Shown here: in pieces, positions 1 through 9,309 of the stretch | Position numbering within the stretch: the stretch's first letter is position 1 | How the letters are laid out: each line of letters starts with the position of its first letter | Assembly: GCF_001424345.1 (NCBI RefSeq) | Contig: NZ_LMPF01000003.1 | Span: 156,379-220,378 of the forward strand | Length of the DNA stretch: 64,000 nucleotides | Source of the DNA: Burkholderia sp. Leaf177 | Lineage (GTDB): Bacteria; Pseudomonadota; Gammaproteobacteria; Burkholderiales; Burkholderiaceae | Reading direction: 5' to 3' | The notes under the pieces: generated by a model | Databases searched by the model: none | What the model was told of the DNA's origin: nothing | What the model saw: the letters and a program-made list of their open reading frames with translations, nothing else | Made by a program: the position numbers and the translations under genes

Positions 1-174
1 TTCATGGAAGCCGCCGGCGACCGCTGGTGGCCCATTTTCGGCGCGGCCTACATGATCACCGCCATCAAGCGCGTGCGCGGCATGCGCCTGATCGGGCCGC
101 GCAAGCTGAAGAAACCCGCCCTCGCACCGGGCCTGGCCCCGGTCGCCACGCCGCACACTCGCAACGAACATTGA
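1..174 (+). CDS. C-terminal end of a class I SAM-dependent methyltransferase (partial)
   Basis: The reading frame is open from the left edge and ends at the TGA at 172-174, giving the last 57 codons of a protein whose start lies outside the window. The remnant has a hydrophobic stretch with two tryptophans ([21 protein letters not shown]) followed by a basic, proline-rich tail. In Burkholderiaceae the gene directly before rnhA is normally a small SAM-dependent methyltransferase, and this remnant fits its C-terminus. The stop overlaps the rnhA start (TGATG), so the two are probably translationally coupled. The SAM-binding motifs are not in view, so the family rests on context and general resemblance. 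Confidence 0.55.
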   Translation, partial: FMEAAGDRWWPIFGAAYMITAIKRVRGMRLIGPRKLKKPALAPGLAPVATPHTRNEH

Positions 175-632
175 TGACCCAAGATTCCACGGACAAAGTA
201 ATCGATATCTATACCGACGGCGCCTGCAAAGGCAATCCCGGCCCGGGCGGCTGGGGCGCGCTGCTGCGCTTCGGCGATCAGGAGAAAGAGTTGTTCGGCG
301 GCGAGACGCCGACCACGAATAACCGCATGGAACTGATGGGCGTGATTTCGGCGCTCGAGGCGCTCAAGCGTCCTTGCCGCGTGGTGATCCATACCGATTC
401 GCAATACGTGCAGAAAGGCATCAGCGAATGGATCCACGGCTGGAAGAAAAAGAACTGGATGACAGCGGCGAAAACGCCCGTCAAGAATGCGGATCTCTGG
501 AAACGGCTCGATGCGCTCGTGGTCCAGCACCAGATCGAATGGCGCTGGGTAAAAGGCCACGCCGGCCATCCGGAAAATGAACGCGCCGATGCGCTCGCGA
601 ATCGCGGCGTGACTTCACTCGCCGAAGGCTAA
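174..632 (+). CDS. rnhA: Ribonuclease HI
   Basis: Cleaves the RNA strand of RNA-DNA hybrids, removing R-loops and primer remnants in the cytoplasm. The 152-residue protein is a full-length single RNase H domain. The carboxylates of the two-metal site are visible as D15 (YTDGAC), E53 (NNRMEL), D75 (HTDSQY) and D139 (ENERAD), with the catalytic histidine H129 in KGHAGHP. The ATG at 174 overlaps the stop of the upstream methyltransferase gene. An in-frame extension upstream is only the other gene read out of frame. dnaQ follows after 12 bases, the rnhA-dnaQ pairing seen in many proteobacteria. Confidence 0.97.
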   Translation: MTQDSTDKVIDIYTDGACKGNPGPGGWGALLRFGDQEKELFGGETPTTNNRMELMGVISALEALKRPCRVVIHTDSQYVQKGISEWIHGWKKKNWMTAAKTPVKNADLWKRLDALVVQHQIEWRWVKGHAGHPENERADALANRGVTSLAEG

Positions 633-644
633 CTTTTTATCTCT

Positions 645-1382
645 ATGCGCCAACTCGTACTCGATACCGAAACAACCGGCCTCAACGCCCGCACGGGCGA
701 TCGCATCATCGAAATCGGCTGTGTGGAGCTCGTGAATCGACGGCTCACCGGCAACAACCTGCACTTCTATGTGAATCCAGGGCGCGACAGCGATCCGGGA
801 GCGCTCGCGGTGCACGGCCTCACCACCGAATTTCTCAGCGACAAACCCAGGTTCGCGGATATCGCCGCCGAGCTGCGCGATTTCGTTTCGGGCGCGGAAC
901 TGATCATCCACAACGCGCCGTTCGACGTCGGATTCATGGACGTCGAGTTCGCGCTGCTCGGCATGCCTTGCGTGAAAGATGTGTGCGGCGGAGTGATCGA
1001 CACGCTTGTGCAGGCGAAGCAGATGTTCCCCGGCAAGCGCAATTCACTCGATGCCTTGTGCGACCGCTTTGGCATCAGCAACGCGCATCGGACGCTGCAC
1101 GGCGCTTTGCTCGACTCGGAGTTGCTCGCGGAAGTTTATCTGGCGATGACGCGCGGCCAGGAAAGCCTGGTCATCGACATGCTGGGCGAAATGCCTACGT
1201 CCGGGCCGGGTCATGCGCCGCGAATCGCGCTGGATGATCTGCAACTGCCGGTGCTGCTGGCGTCGGAGGAAGAACTGAGCGCGCATCTCGCGGCCCTCGA
1301 TGACCTCGATAAAGCGGTCAAAGGCACGAGTGTGTGGAGAATCGAAACGGTTAACCATGTCGAGGTTTCGGCTGCGCCCTGA
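645..1382 (+). CDS. dnaQ: DNA polymerase III epsilon subunit (3'-5' proofreading exonuclease)
   Basis: Proofreading exonuclease of the replicative polymerase, a member of the DEDDh family. The 245-residue protein shows ExoI at the N-terminus (LDTETTG, D7 and E9), ExoII (HNAPFDVGFMD, around residue 87) and ExoIII (HGALLDSELLAEVY) with the catalytic histidine and aspartate. The final 60 residues correspond to the segment that binds the alpha subunit. The ATG at 645 lies 12 bases after rnhA and has no strong Shine-Dalgarno sequence, so it may be read by coupling. Length is normal for the family. Confidence 0.97.
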   Translation: MRQLVLDTETTGLNARTGDRIIEIGCVELVNRRLTGNNLHFYVNPGRDSDPGALAVHGLTTEFLSDKPRFADIAAELRDFVSGAELIIHNAPFDVGFMDVEFALLGMPCVKDVCGGVIDTLVQAKQMFPGKRNSLDALCDRFGISNAHRTLHGALLDSELLAEVYLAMTRGQESLVIDMLGEMPTSGPGHAPRIALDDLQLPVLLASEEELSAHLAALDDLDKAVKGTSVWRIETVNHVEVSAAP

Positions 1383-1420
1383 TCCGGTCAGCGGAATTAT
1401 TGAAGCACCGGAAGAAGCAC

Positions 1421-1449
1421 TTTACGAAACGGCGAAGCTCTGACATAAT
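1421..1449 (+). promoter_or_regulatory. Candidate sigma-70 promoter of tRNA-Val
   Basis: TTTACG (1421-1426) and CATAAT (1444-1449) are separated by exactly 17 bases and lie just upstream of the tRNA 5' end at 1462. Four of six and five of six bases match the consensus. The position before a stable RNA gene makes this plausible, but it is not experimentally shown. Confidence 0.5.
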
Positions 1450-1461
1450 CCAAAGCTCTTC

Positions 1462-1536
1462 GGGTGGTTAGCTCAGCGGTAGAGCACTGCCTTCACACGG
1501 CAGGGGTCACAGGTTCAATCCCTGTACCACCCACCA
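1462..1536 (+). tRNA. tRNA-Val(CAC)
   Basis: A complete cloverleaf can be drawn. The acceptor stem pairs GGGTGGT with ACCACCC, the D arm is GCTCAGCGGTAGAGC, the anticodon stem is CTGCC/GGCAG around loop TTCACAC, and the T arm contains GGTTCAATC. The anticodon is CAC, so it reads GUG valine codons. CCA is encoded at 1534-1536. A hairpin terminator follows. Confidence 0.97.
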
Positions 1537-1566
1537 GAATTTCGCGGTTGATTGTGTACCGTGTAG

Positions 1567-1605
1567 AAAAGGCCCTCAGGCGAAAGCTCGAGGGCCTTTT
1601 TCTTT
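1567..1605. terminator. Bidirectional intrinsic terminator
   Basis: AAAAGGCCCTC and GAGGGCCTTTT pair around a short loop, with a T-rich run on the plus side (TTTTTCTTT) and an A run on the other. It lies between tRNA-Val and the convergent DUF2214 gene and can end transcripts from both directions. Confidence 0.85.
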
Positions 1606-1625
1606 GCAGCACGTGTACAAGCGAA

Positions 1626-2099
1626 TTACCCCGCCCAAATCCCGCGTGCCATTCCGCTTGCGGCGATCACCATCACAATGATCAAGCCACCTTCGGCGTC
1701 GCTCATCGCGGCAAACTTGCGAGCCTTGCCGAGATCGATCGCTGTCCCGCGCCCAATGCCCCTGCGCCATTTGATCAACGCGATCATCGGGGAGATTTCG
1801 ATCAGGATGATCAGGACGAGCGCCGTCATCTTCAGGTGAAAGAGCGGCTCGTGCAAATAATAAGCACTGCCTTTTTCGAAGCCGCCGAATGCGCGGGTCG
1901 CACCGGTGATTAGCAGGATGAGCGCAGTGACGCCCCAAACGTTATCGGCACGAAAAACCTGTTTAAGGCGCGCGGAATTCGCGCTTAGCGAGTTGGCGGG
2001 ATCGAGTTGGCGCAACGCCCTCGCCCGACCGAACACCGACGCAAGCGCAAACCCAAACGCCAGCAAGTGAATGGCTGCAAGACACCATCGAGCGAGCAT
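1626..2099 (-). CDS. DUF2214-family inner-membrane protein
   Basis: The 157-residue protein is mostly hydrophobic, with about four membrane segments: near the N-terminus (MLARWCLAAIHLLAFGFALA), at VWGVTALILLITGATRAFG, at LKMTALVLIILIEISPMIAL, and at the C-terminal end (GLIIVMVIAASGMARGIWA). The pattern of an N-terminal histidine in the first segment and ARFGGFEKG-like loops fits the DUF2214 family, whose function is not known. It stands alone, facing tRNA-Val, and starts at the ATG at 2099. It resembles neither a transporter of known class nor an enzyme. Confidence 0.75.
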   Translation of the reverse strand: MLARWCLAAIHLLAFGFALASVFGRARALRQLDPANSLSANSARLKQVFRADNVWGVTALILLITGATRAFGGFEKGSAYYLHEPLFHLKMTALVLIILIEISPMIALIKWRRGIGRGTAIDLGKARKFAAMSDAEGGLIIVMVIAASGMARGIWAG

Positions 2100-2146
2100 G
2101 CGAACTCCTCCGCGAAAGTACGGGCCGAAGGCTCACACCGAGCGCT

Positions 2147-2974
2147 CTAACCCAGGCTTTGACCTAACGATACTTCCAGCGCCCGCGCCGCCTTCCGGTC
2201 GCCTTCGCTCGCGAGCGGCGTGCGAAACACGGTCTTGCGGTTATGGCCGGCCGCGGCCGGCGAATCCCACAACAATTCCATCTTGGCGCGGGCGCTACGG
2301 CCGAACAATCCGCGTTTCGACGGAACGGCCGCAGCCACGGTTTCGGATGCCTTGAAACCTTCCGGCCATTTCACCGATAACTCCCGCGCATCGTACTGAC
2401 CGAGCTTGCGGCTTTCGGCCCAGACCACGGCGGTGCGCGTGGTGTTATCGATGGAAATCGCATAGCGGCCAATGGCGAATCGCCGAGCCGCGAAATTCGA
2501 GCGCCAAAGCGCGCGCGGACGGCAAATCCACAGCACCACGGCATAAAGCGCCGGCGCGACGAGCAACCAGCCGTTGGTTTGCGCGAGCGCGTGCACCGCG
2601 TTTTTCCAGCCGGCTGTCCACGTGAAAAATCCCACCGACCAAACCGCGAACACGAAACTCAACAGCGCGAGAAAACGCAATGCTTGCCGCAACCATTGCG
2701 GCAACGGATGCAACGGCCGTTCGGCACGGGCACGAGCGCCCGGAAGAAACAGCAAAAGGAACAGCAGAACGAGGTTGATGCAGGCCCACGGCGATGAAGT
2801 CATCGCGCGCATGGAGGAGAAATAGCCCATCTGCGACATGGAGAACATCCAGCGCGCGACGAGCACGAGTCCGATCGCCCGCAGCGCGAATACGGTGCCG
2901 GCGCCAGCGACCGTAATAGGTGCCGCCTTCGCGCTACTCTGCTTCGATCTCGCCAAAACTTCGCTCCTGTTCAC
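2147..2974 (-). CDS. Hypothetical inner-membrane protein
   Basis: I do not recognise this 275-residue protein. It has four or five hydrophobic segments in the first 170 residues (for example INLVLLFLLLFLPG and LLVAPALYAVVLWI) and then a soluble basic C-terminal part that may fold as a small beta-rich domain (RFAIGRYAISIDNTTRTAVVW and LSVKWPEGF). The longest frame starts at a GTG at 2974. The first methionine is about residue 44, so the start is uncertain. It sits upstream of, and in the same direction as, the DUF2214 gene with a 47-base gap, so the two may share a transcript. Confidence 0.6.
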   Translation of the reverse strand: MNRSEVLARSKQSSAKAAPITVAGAGTVFALRAIGLVLVARWMFSMSQMGYFSSMRAMTSSPWACINLVLLFLLLFLPGARARAERPLHPLPQWLRQALRFLALLSFVFAVWSVGFFTWTAGWKNAVHALAQTNGWLLVAPALYAVVLWICRPRALWRSNFAARRFAIGRYAISIDNTTRTAVVWAESRKLGQYDARELSVKWPEGFKASETVAAAVPSKRGLFGRSARAKMELLWDSPAAAGHNRKTVFRTPLASEGDRKAARALEVSLGQSLG

Positions 2975-3174
2975 AGCATTTCCTTATCCGCACAAGCCAA
3001 ATGGTTGAGGCGCGCGATTTGATCTTCTGGAAATTCCACGTCTGACCGTCCAATTCCGCCAATTCCGATGTCTTTTGGCGGAGCCAGCACATTATATGGA
3101 GAATGTCGAAGCCGCCATGAGGCTTGCCGCTCCAACCCGTCGATAACCCGTCCAGCTTGGCTCGGCAGTGTGTC

Positions 3175-3222
3175 AAAACAACAACGCCCCGTGCGCCTGA
3201 CGGCGCACGGGGCGTTGTTTGG
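3175..3222 (-). terminator. Strong intrinsic terminator after the glycosyltransferase gene
   Basis: An 18-bp perfect stem (3180-3197 with 3202-3219, core CGCCCCGTGCGCC) closes on a TGAC loop. Read on the minus strand it is followed by TGTTTTG. It sits 34 bases after the glycosyltransferase stop. Confidence 0.85.
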
Positions 3223-3252
3223 TGAAACGTGTAAGCGGTGAGAGCGTTCGAC

Positions 3253-4317
3253 TCAGCTTGCGTTGACTTCGCGCAGCACGGTCCGGCGCTTCGCGCGCAG
3301 CAAATCTTCGTAGGTCTGGACGTAACGCGCGGCCATGACTTTCGACGAAAAACGCGTTTCAAACGCATGGCGCACCTTGGCGCGCGGCAGCGTGTGAAGA
3401 CGTTTCACGGCGGCGATTGCACTGAGTTCGTCTTCCACGACAAAACCCGACACGCCGTTTTCGATCACTTCCGGCACCGATCCGCGATTGAACGCGATCA
3501 CCGGCGTACCGCACGCCATCGCTTCGATCATCACGAGACCAAACGGCTCCGGCCAGTCGATCGGGAACAGCAGTGCGTGCGCGTTGCCGAGGAATTCGGT
3601 CTTCTGCTGCTCATTGATTTCCCCGATGTACTCAACGTGCGGCAACGCGAACAGCGGCTTGATCTGCTCTTCGTAATAAGCACGATCGGCGTTATCGATT
3701 TTCGCGGCGATCTTGATCTTCATGCCCGCGGCGCCGGCAATGCGAATTGCCCGGTCAACGCGCTTTTCCGGCGAGATACGGCCGAGGAACGCAAGGTAAC
3801 CCGGCTGCACGTTCGGAACCGGCGTCAGCAGGTTTTCCGGCAGACCGTGATAAACCGTCGAAAGCCAGTTGGCTTGCGGCAGCGGCTGGCGCTGGTTGTC
3901 CGAGATCGAAACCACCGGCGCTTCGTTAAACGTGTTGAAGATCGGCTGCAGTTCGGGCAGGTCGAGACGGCCGTGCATGGTCGTCAGGAACGGCACCGGC
4001 TGGCGCGAGAACAGCGAAAACGGGTAATAGTCGATGTGAAAATGCAGCACGTCGAACTCATCGGCGCGGCGGCGCACTTCTTCCAGCAACAGCATGTGCG
4101 GCGCCATCGTGTCGCGGATAGTCGGGTCGAGGCGCAATGCCTGCGGCCAGAATGCTTCGAGCTTCGCCGACGTTTGCGAATCACCGCTCGCGAACAGCGT
4201 GACGTCGTGACCCGCCTCAACGAGGGCTTCGGTCAGATAGGACACCACGCGCTCCGTGCCGCCGTAGAACTTCGGGGGAACGGCTTCGTGGAGAGGCGCG
4301 ATTTGAGCGATTCGCAT
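3253..4317 (-). CDS. Glycosyltransferase family 4 protein
   Basis: A retaining GT-B fold glycosyltransferase of 354 residues that would move a sugar from a nucleotide donor to an unknown acceptor. The N-terminus has the acceptor-domain motif IAQIAPLHEAVPPKFYGGTERV, and the C-terminal half has the donor-domain GRISPEKRVDRAI strand and the EX7E element EPFGLVMIEAMACGTPVIAF. The ATG at 4317 is preceded by AGGAG at good distance (AGGAGTTTTCGACATG). The longer frame from 4362 adds residues unlike the family and lies across the ribosome-binding site. The gene is monocistronic, flanked by a terminator and a long gene-free stretch, so context does not tell the product. Confidence 0.88.
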   Translation of the reverse strand: MRIAQIAPLHEAVPPKFYGGTERVVSYLTEALVEAGHDVTLFASGDSQTSAKLEAFWPQALRLDPTIRDTMAPHMLLLEEVRRRADEFDVLHFHIDYYPFSLFSRQPVPFLTTMHGRLDLPELQPIFNTFNEAPVVSISDNQRQPLPQANWLSTVYHGLPENLLTPVPNVQPGYLAFLGRISPEKRVDRAIRIAGAAGMKIKIAAKIDNADRAYYEEQIKPLFALPHVEYIGEINEQQKTEFLGNAHALLFPIDWPEPFGLVMIEAMACGTPVIAFNRGSVPEVIENGVSGFVVEDELSAIAAVKRLHTLPRAKVRHAFETRFSSKVMAARYVQTYEDLLRAKRRTVLREVNAS

Positions 4318-5279
4318 GTCGAAAACTCCTAATAATGTCAGGCAAATTGATGCGCTTGGCATCGGTCATGTTGATCAAGCGAATCGCCCACCCGGGCTCG
4401 GCGCGATGCTGGTCATCCAGCAGTAAGGCCGTTAGCACGAGAAAAATCGCGATGCTTCGCTGTTGCTTGGGTGCTTCGGGTTTGAGCCTTCGGCCCTTCG
4501 CGCCCCTTGCGTCACGCGCCAGTTTCAGATGGCGATCCCAAAGAGCAAGATCGGGTCCATCTCGTAAAAATGGCGCACCTAGCGATAAACGCATCACCCG
4601 CAAGGCCGTTGACCGGAACCTACAACCAGCTGTCAAAAAATCTAAGGGCAAACCCGCACGGAGTATCGCGGTTTTTACAAGCGTTTCACGCCTGCATTTC
4701 AACTTATTTACGTTGTTACATCGCCGATACACTTTGCAAGCCCTTGTTTATCAAGGCTGTTCTACATTGTACGAACACGCCGCAGCGCTTCTTCGAGAGC
4801 CAAGCCAATGCGGTCAGGCCAATCCGTGACACCGGCGCAATACAACCGGGATGTCTATCAACATTTCCGTCGCAATTAAATCCCGGCAGGACCGCCACGT
4901 GCTCTTACCTTCCGCAGGAAGTTGCAGGAAGTATTCAGCAAATTAGATGGTTATTCGCCTTACTTATGGCGGACCGCCGCAGACCGACATGCACGTGAGG
5001 ACGAATGTCATGGGAAGCGCACAAGCGCTCGCAAGGCATCAATAACTTGCAAAGCGCCCCACTTTTGCTGAAATTGCGTGTGTTCTGATGGATAAGTGCC
5101 ACGGAAAGGACTACGCGAGGGGATTTGGCTCGCTACACTGGCTACAATTCAACAATCGTCGCTGCGCGGCGTTTGGCTTGATTGCTGCATTGATGCTCCG
5201 ATGGACTGCCCGGCGCGCCTTGCTTGTGGCCACGGCGAAGCACTGCGCTCAACCGCTCTACTCGACCTAAAACGACCAA
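4318..5279. other. About 960 bp without a recognisable gene
   Basis: Divergent region between the glycosyltransferase and the ABC exporter. Base composition is lower in GC than the flanks and codon periodicity is absent. The open frames present (for example 4507-4998 on the plus strand) have no family resemblance or good ribosome-binding site. A short direct repeat GCAGGAAGT occurs at about 4914-4931. Promoters for both flanking genes must lie here, but I cannot place them with confidence. Confidence 0.5.
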
Positions 5280-7118
5280 TTGGACCAACTCACCGTCTCC
5301 CAGCGTAACGTACACAACGCCAAGCTAGCGAGCTACGCGCATCGCCCGCTTGCGTTCCTGTTTCGTTACATTCGCCGGCATCCCGTCGCTCACACCATTG
5401 TGCTGGTCAGCGTCCTGGCGGCCGTCGGTTGTGCGCTCGCGTCGCAGTACGCAATCAAGCATCTGATCGACGTGCTCGGCCAGGGCCGCGGACATCCCGG
5501 CCCGCTTTGGGCTGCCTTCATGATCCTGGTTGGCCTGATCGCCGCCGACAACCTGCTATGGCGGGTCGGCGGCTGGGTCGGCGCGCACGCGTTCGTGATA
5601 GTGACGGGCGACTTGCGGCGCGATCTGTTCTCGTATCTGAGCGGCCACTCTCCAACGTACTTCTCCGAGAAACAGCCCGGCATGCTGGCGAGCCGGATCA
5701 CGGCGACATCGAACGCGATCTACACCGCCGAAAACACCATGGCGTGGAACGTGTTGCCGCCGTGCATTGCGGTGATCGGCGCGATCTTCATGATCATCGC
5801 GGTGAATCCGCTCATGGCCGGCGGCCTGATGCTGGCGTCGGCCATTCTCGCTTTCGTGCTGTATCGGCTGGCCGGGCGCGGGTCGGCGCGGCATCACACG
5901 TTTGCATCGAAGGCTGCTTCAGTGGACGGCGAACTTGTCGATGTAATCGGCAACATGGCGCTCGTTCGTGCTTTCGGCATGACGTTCCGCGAGCAGAAGC
6001 GCTTCGGCTCGACGGTCAAGGCCGAAATGGTCGCGCGTCAGCAAAGCCTGCTCTACCTCGAAAAGTTGCGCCTTTTCCACGCGGTCGTGACCGCAATCCT
6101 TTCGGCCGGACTGCTCGGCTGGGCGTTGTGGCTGTGGTCGAAAGGCCAGGCGACTTCCGGCGATATCGTGCTGGTCAGCTCGCTCGGTTTCACCATTCTT
6201 CACGGCACGCGGGATCTCGCCGTCGCACTGGTCGATGTCACGCAACACGTCGCGCGCCTTTCCGAAGCGGTGCAAACGCTGCTCGAACCGCACGGCATGC
6301 CCGATCGTTCGGATGCCACCGAACTCGTGCCGCAAGGCGGCCGTGTTGATTTCGAAGAAGTGACATTTGCGTATCCGCGCCGCCGTCCGATCCTCGATAA
6401 ATTCAACCTGCATATAGAACCGGGTCAGCGAGTCGGTTTGATCGGGAAGTCGGGCGCGGGGAAATCGACCGTGCTCGCCCTTTTGCAGCGCTTTTACGAA
6501 GCGCAAGGCGGCGCGATCAAAGTCGACGGACAGGATATTTCGCTGATCACGCAGGACAGTTTGCGGATGTCGATCGCGCTCGTGCCGCAGGATATTTCGC
6601 TGTTTCACCGGACGGTGTACGAGAACATTGCGTATGGCCGGCCGGAAGCTACGCGCGAAGAAGTGCTTGCGGCGGCCCGCGAAGCGCGCTGCACGGATTT
6701 CATCGAAGCGATGCCTGAAGGGTTCGATACCATCGTCGGCGATCGTGGCGTGAAGTTGTCCGGCGGCCAGCGCCAGCGGATTGCCATCGCTCGCGCGATC
6801 CTGAAGAACGCGCCCATTCTTCTGCTCGATGAAGCCACGTCCGCGCTCGATAGTTCTTCGGAAGAAGCCATTCAGCAGGCGCTCGACCGGCTGATGGTCG
6901 GCCGTACGGTGATCGCAATCGCGCATCGGTTGTCGACGCTGCAGGGCTTCGACCGGATCATCGTGATGAGCTCGGGCAAGGTGATCGACGACGGATCGCC
7001 GCAGCAGTTGCGGGATCGTCCGGGTTTGTATCGGGAATTGTTGTCGAAGCAGCACGGGAAGCTGCCGCCGACCACCATGCCTTCGCAGCAACTTGCGGCC
7101 AAGGCTGAACAGACGTAA
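5280..7118 (+). CDS. MsbA-type ABC exporter, fused permease and ATPase
   Basis: A half-size type IV ABC exporter of 612 residues that would work as a homodimer in the inner membrane. Residues 25-320 form the six-helix membrane domain. The ATPase domain has Walker A GKSGAGKST (389-397), the signature LSGGQRQR (493-500), Walker B ILLLDEATSALD (about 511-522) and an H-loop histidine in IAIAHRLST. The substrate is not evident: MsbA/lipid exporters and peptide or drug exporters look alike. A stop codon at 5268-5270 limits the frame, and the first possible start is TTG at 5280, unusual and with little Shine-Dalgarno support. A later GTG at 5400 would cut into the first helix. A terminator follows directly. 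Confidence 0.9.
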   Translation: MDQLTVSQRNVHNAKLASYAHRPLAFLFRYIRRHPVAHTIVLVSVLAAVGCALASQYAIKHLIDVLGQGRGHPGPLWAAFMILVGLIAADNLLWRVGGWVGAHAFVIVTGDLRRDLFSYLSGHSPTYFSEKQPGMLASRITATSNAIYTAENTMAWNVLPPCIAVIGAIFMIIAVNPLMAGGLMLASAILAFVLYRLAGRGSARHHTFASKAASVDGELVDVIGNMALVRAFGMTFREQKRFGSTVKAEMVARQQSLLYLEKLRLFHAVVTAILSAGLLGWALWLWSKGQATSGDIVLVSSLGFTILHGTRDLAVALVDVTQHVARLSEAVQTLLEPHGMPDRSDATELVPQGGRVDFEEVTFAYPRRRPILDKFNLHIEPGQRVGLIGKSGAGKSTVLALLQRFYEAQGGAIKVDGQDISLITQDSLRMSIALVPQDISLFHRTVYENIAYGRPEATREEVLAAAREARCTDFIEAMPEGFDTIVGDRGVKLSGGQRQRIAIARAILKNAPILLLDEATSALDSSSEEAIQQALDRLMVGRTVIAIAHRLSTLQGFDRIIVMSSGKVIDDGSPQQLRDRPGLYRELLSKQHGKLPPTTMPSQQLAAKAEQT

Positions 7119-7136
7119 TCGGAGTTTTCGCCACAT

Positions 7137-7178
7137 TAAAAAGCCGCTTCGGGCTCAAAACCGAAGCGGCTTTTTTTA
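7137..7178. terminator. Bidirectional intrinsic terminator
   Basis: AAAAAGCCGCTTCGG pairs with CCGAAGCGGCTTTTTT around an eight-base loop, giving a T tract on both strands. It separates the ABC exporter gene from the convergent otsA. Confidence 0.92.
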
Positions 7179-7180
7179 CG

Positions 7181-8560
7181 TCACGCCTGCAGGTCACGCA
7201 TGAAGTTGTCGCGCCAGACGGAGACGTTGTTCTCGCGGAGTTGCGTGAACATCTCGGCGTGACGGGCCTTTCGTTCGGCCAGCGGCATCGCGAGCGCGGC
7301 GGCCAGTGCGTCGGCCATTCCGGCGATATCGAGCGGATTCACGATCAACGCGCCGTTCAATTCCTGTGCCGCGCCCGCGAACTGCGATAGAACCAGCACG
7401 CCGGGATCGTCCGGGTCTTGCGCTGCCACGTATTCCTTCGCGACCAGATTCATGCCGTCGCGCAACGGCGTGACAAATCCCACGTGCGACGCGTGAAAAA
7501 GCGCGGCGAGCACGGGCCGTTCGTATTGCCGGTGGATATAGCGGATCGGCGTCCAGTCCAGTTCCGCGTATCGGCCATTGATCCGGCCGGATTCCGCTTC
7601 CAGTTGGAGGCGAATGTCCTTGTACGTGTCCATGTCGGCGCGTGTGGGTGGCGCGATCTGCACGAACGAAACGTTGTTACGCTGAGCCGGCTGATGTTCG
7701 AGCAACTTCTCGAACGCACGAAACCGCTCGACGAGACCCTTCGAATAATCCAGCCGATCCACGCTCATGATCAGCTTGCGGTCGCGCAACGTGGTCTTGA
7801 CCGTCTGCACCTCGCGCCCGCTTTCGCCATCTTTGGCGAGCGCGGCAATTTCATCGGGATACACGCCGATCGGATAAGCGCCCGCCCGCAGCGTCTTGCC
7901 GAATGCGCGCACGGCATTCGGCTCGCCCGTGATCCGCGTAACCGTGCCGTTCGCCTCTGTTTCGATGTAATCGCAAAACGCGCGCAGGTCGGGCGCGGTC
8001 TGGAAACCGAGCAGATCGTAGGAACACAACGCCTCGGCGAGCATGCGATGACGCGGCACGCTCAACAGAACCTGCGACGCTGGAAACGGAATGTGCAGGA
8101 AAAAGCCGATGCGGTTCGTCACGCCTTCATCGCGCAACGCCTGCGCGAACGGAATCAGGTGATAGTCGTGGACCCAGATGACATCGTCCGGTTTCAGCAG
8201 CGGCGCGAGTTGCTTCGCGAGCCATCGATTCACGCGGCAATAACCATCGAATTCATCGCGATCGAACTGGATCAGATCCGGCCGATAGTGAAACGCCGGC
8301 CAAAGCGTCGCGTTCGAAAAACCGCGGTAATACTGGTCGTAATCCCGTTGCGCAAGTCCGATGGTCGCAAACGTCACGCGTCCGCGCTCTTCGAGCTTGA
8401 TGCCCTCGGGCGCTTCGGCCACCACGTCGCCGCTCCAGCCGAACCACATGCCGCCGGTTTCCTTCAGCGCGTCGTAGACTCCGACCGCGAGGCCGCCCGC
8501 TGCCGGACCGCCTTCGGAGATCGGCGCGACGCGGTTCGAAACAATGATCAGGCGGCTCAC
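7181..8560 (-). CDS. otsA: Trehalose-6-phosphate synthase
   Basis: Joins UDP-glucose and glucose-6-phosphate into trehalose-6-phosphate, the first step of trehalose synthesis in osmotic and stress protection. The 459-residue GT20 protein shows the N-terminal SNRVAP motif, the glycine loop [12 protein letters not shown], the WVHDYHL motif, the donor-site arginine and lysine in RLDYSKGL, and the C-terminal [14 protein letters not shown] element. I take the GTG at 8560 as start because the family begins at SRLIIVSNR and this GTG overlaps the otsB stop (GTGA). It forms a translationally coupled operon otsB-otsA, the reverse of the usual naming order but common. Confidence 0.96.
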   Translation of the reverse strand: MSRLIIVSNRVAPISEGGPAAGGLAVGVYDALKETGGMWFGWSGDVVAEAPEGIKLEERGRVTFATIGLAQRDYDQYYRGFSNATLWPAFHYRPDLIQFDRDEFDGYCRVNRWLAKQLAPLLKPDDVIWVHDYHLIPFAQALRDEGVTNRIGFFLHIPFPASQVLLSVPRHRMLAEALCSYDLLGFQTAPDLRAFCDYIETEANGTVTRITGEPNAVRAFGKTLRAGAYPIGVYPDEIAALAKDGESGREVQTVKTTLRDRKLIMSVDRLDYSKGLVERFRAFEKLLEHQPAQRNNVSFVQIAPPTRADMDTYKDIRLQLEAESGRINGRYAELDWTPIRYIHRQYERPVLAALFHASHVGFVTPLRDGMNLVAKEYVAAQDPDDPGVLVLSQFAGAAQELNGALIVNPLDIAGMADALAAALAMPLAERKARHAEMFTQLRENNVSVWRDNFMRDLQA

Positions 8561-9309
8561 GAACGCGTTCCCTGAATACCCGCCACGCCCTGCAGCCATT
8601 CGATCAACGCGCTCACCGAATCGGCTCGCGCATGCGCGAGCGTATCGCCCGCGCCGACTTTGATCGAAAGCCCGTTGTGCTCGTTCACGACCGCAAAGCC
8701 TTTCTCGTCCGTCAGATCGTCGCCAATAAACACCGGCCTGCGGCCCGTGAAAGGCGGTTCATCGAGGAAAGCGCGCACGGCGCGGCCTTTGTCGACATCC
8801 TTCGGCTTGATCTCGTAGACCATCTTGCCGGGTTGCAGCACGTAGGCATCGGCGTATTGCGCGACGAGCTTTTCCGTCGCCTCACGCGCCGTCGGACCGC
8901 GATCCGGCGCGTTGCGGTAATGCAGCGCGAGCGCCGCGCCCTTGATCTCGAGCAGCATGCCGGGATTTGCCTTCACCACGCCTTCGAGCGCGTGTTCCAT
9001 GCGCAGCAGGCGTTCGTCGTTAAAACCCACGCGATGCACGTCCGCGTTCGAATCGCGGCGCTCGGCGCCATGAAGACCGGCGACGGGGATATCCGGCATC
9101 TTCAAGAACGAGTCGATGCTCTCGATTCCCCGCCCCGACACGATTGCAACCGCGCCATTGGTTGCGCGGCGCAATGCCGCAAGAATGGGCGACACAGCCG
9201 GCGACACCACGACGCCATCGGGCGTGGAAGCCAGTTCGACGAGCGTGCCGTCGAAATCGAAGAAAAAAGCGGTCTCGGCAAGCGGAAGTTGTTCAGGAAG
9301 GTTTTGCAT
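8557..9309 (-). CDS. otsB: Trehalose-6-phosphate phosphatase
   Basis: Removes the phosphate from trehalose-6-phosphate to yield trehalose. The 250-residue HAD-superfamily enzyme carries the nucleophile motif FDFDGTL near residue 16, the C-terminal acid pair in GDDLTDEKGF, and the type IIB cap in between. The ATG at 9307-9309 is preceded by AAAAGGCAG. The longer frame upstream has composition unlike the enzyme. It is the first gene of the otsB-otsA operon and shares four bases with otsA. Confidence 0.95.
   Translation of the reverse strand: MQNLPEQLPLAETAFFFDFDGTLVELASTPDGVVVSPAVSPILAALRRATNGAVAIVSGRGIESIDSFLKMPDIPVAGLHGAERRDSNADVHRVGFNDERLLRMEHALEGVVKANPGMLLEIKGAALALHYRNAPDRGPTAREATEKLVAQYADAYVLQPGKMVYEIKPKDVDKGRAVRAFLDEPPFTGRRPVFIGDDLTDEKGFAVVNEHNGLSIKVGAGDTLAHARADSVSALIEWLQGVAGIQGTRS

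Noticed and set aside
1464..1913. Open frame starting inside tRNA-Val
   Set aside because: It begins in the tRNA and crosses a terminator, and the minus-strand DUF2214 gene fits better.
4507..4998. Small plus-strand frame in the gene-free region
   Set aside because: Amino-acid composition and codon use look random, and there is no ribosome-binding site.
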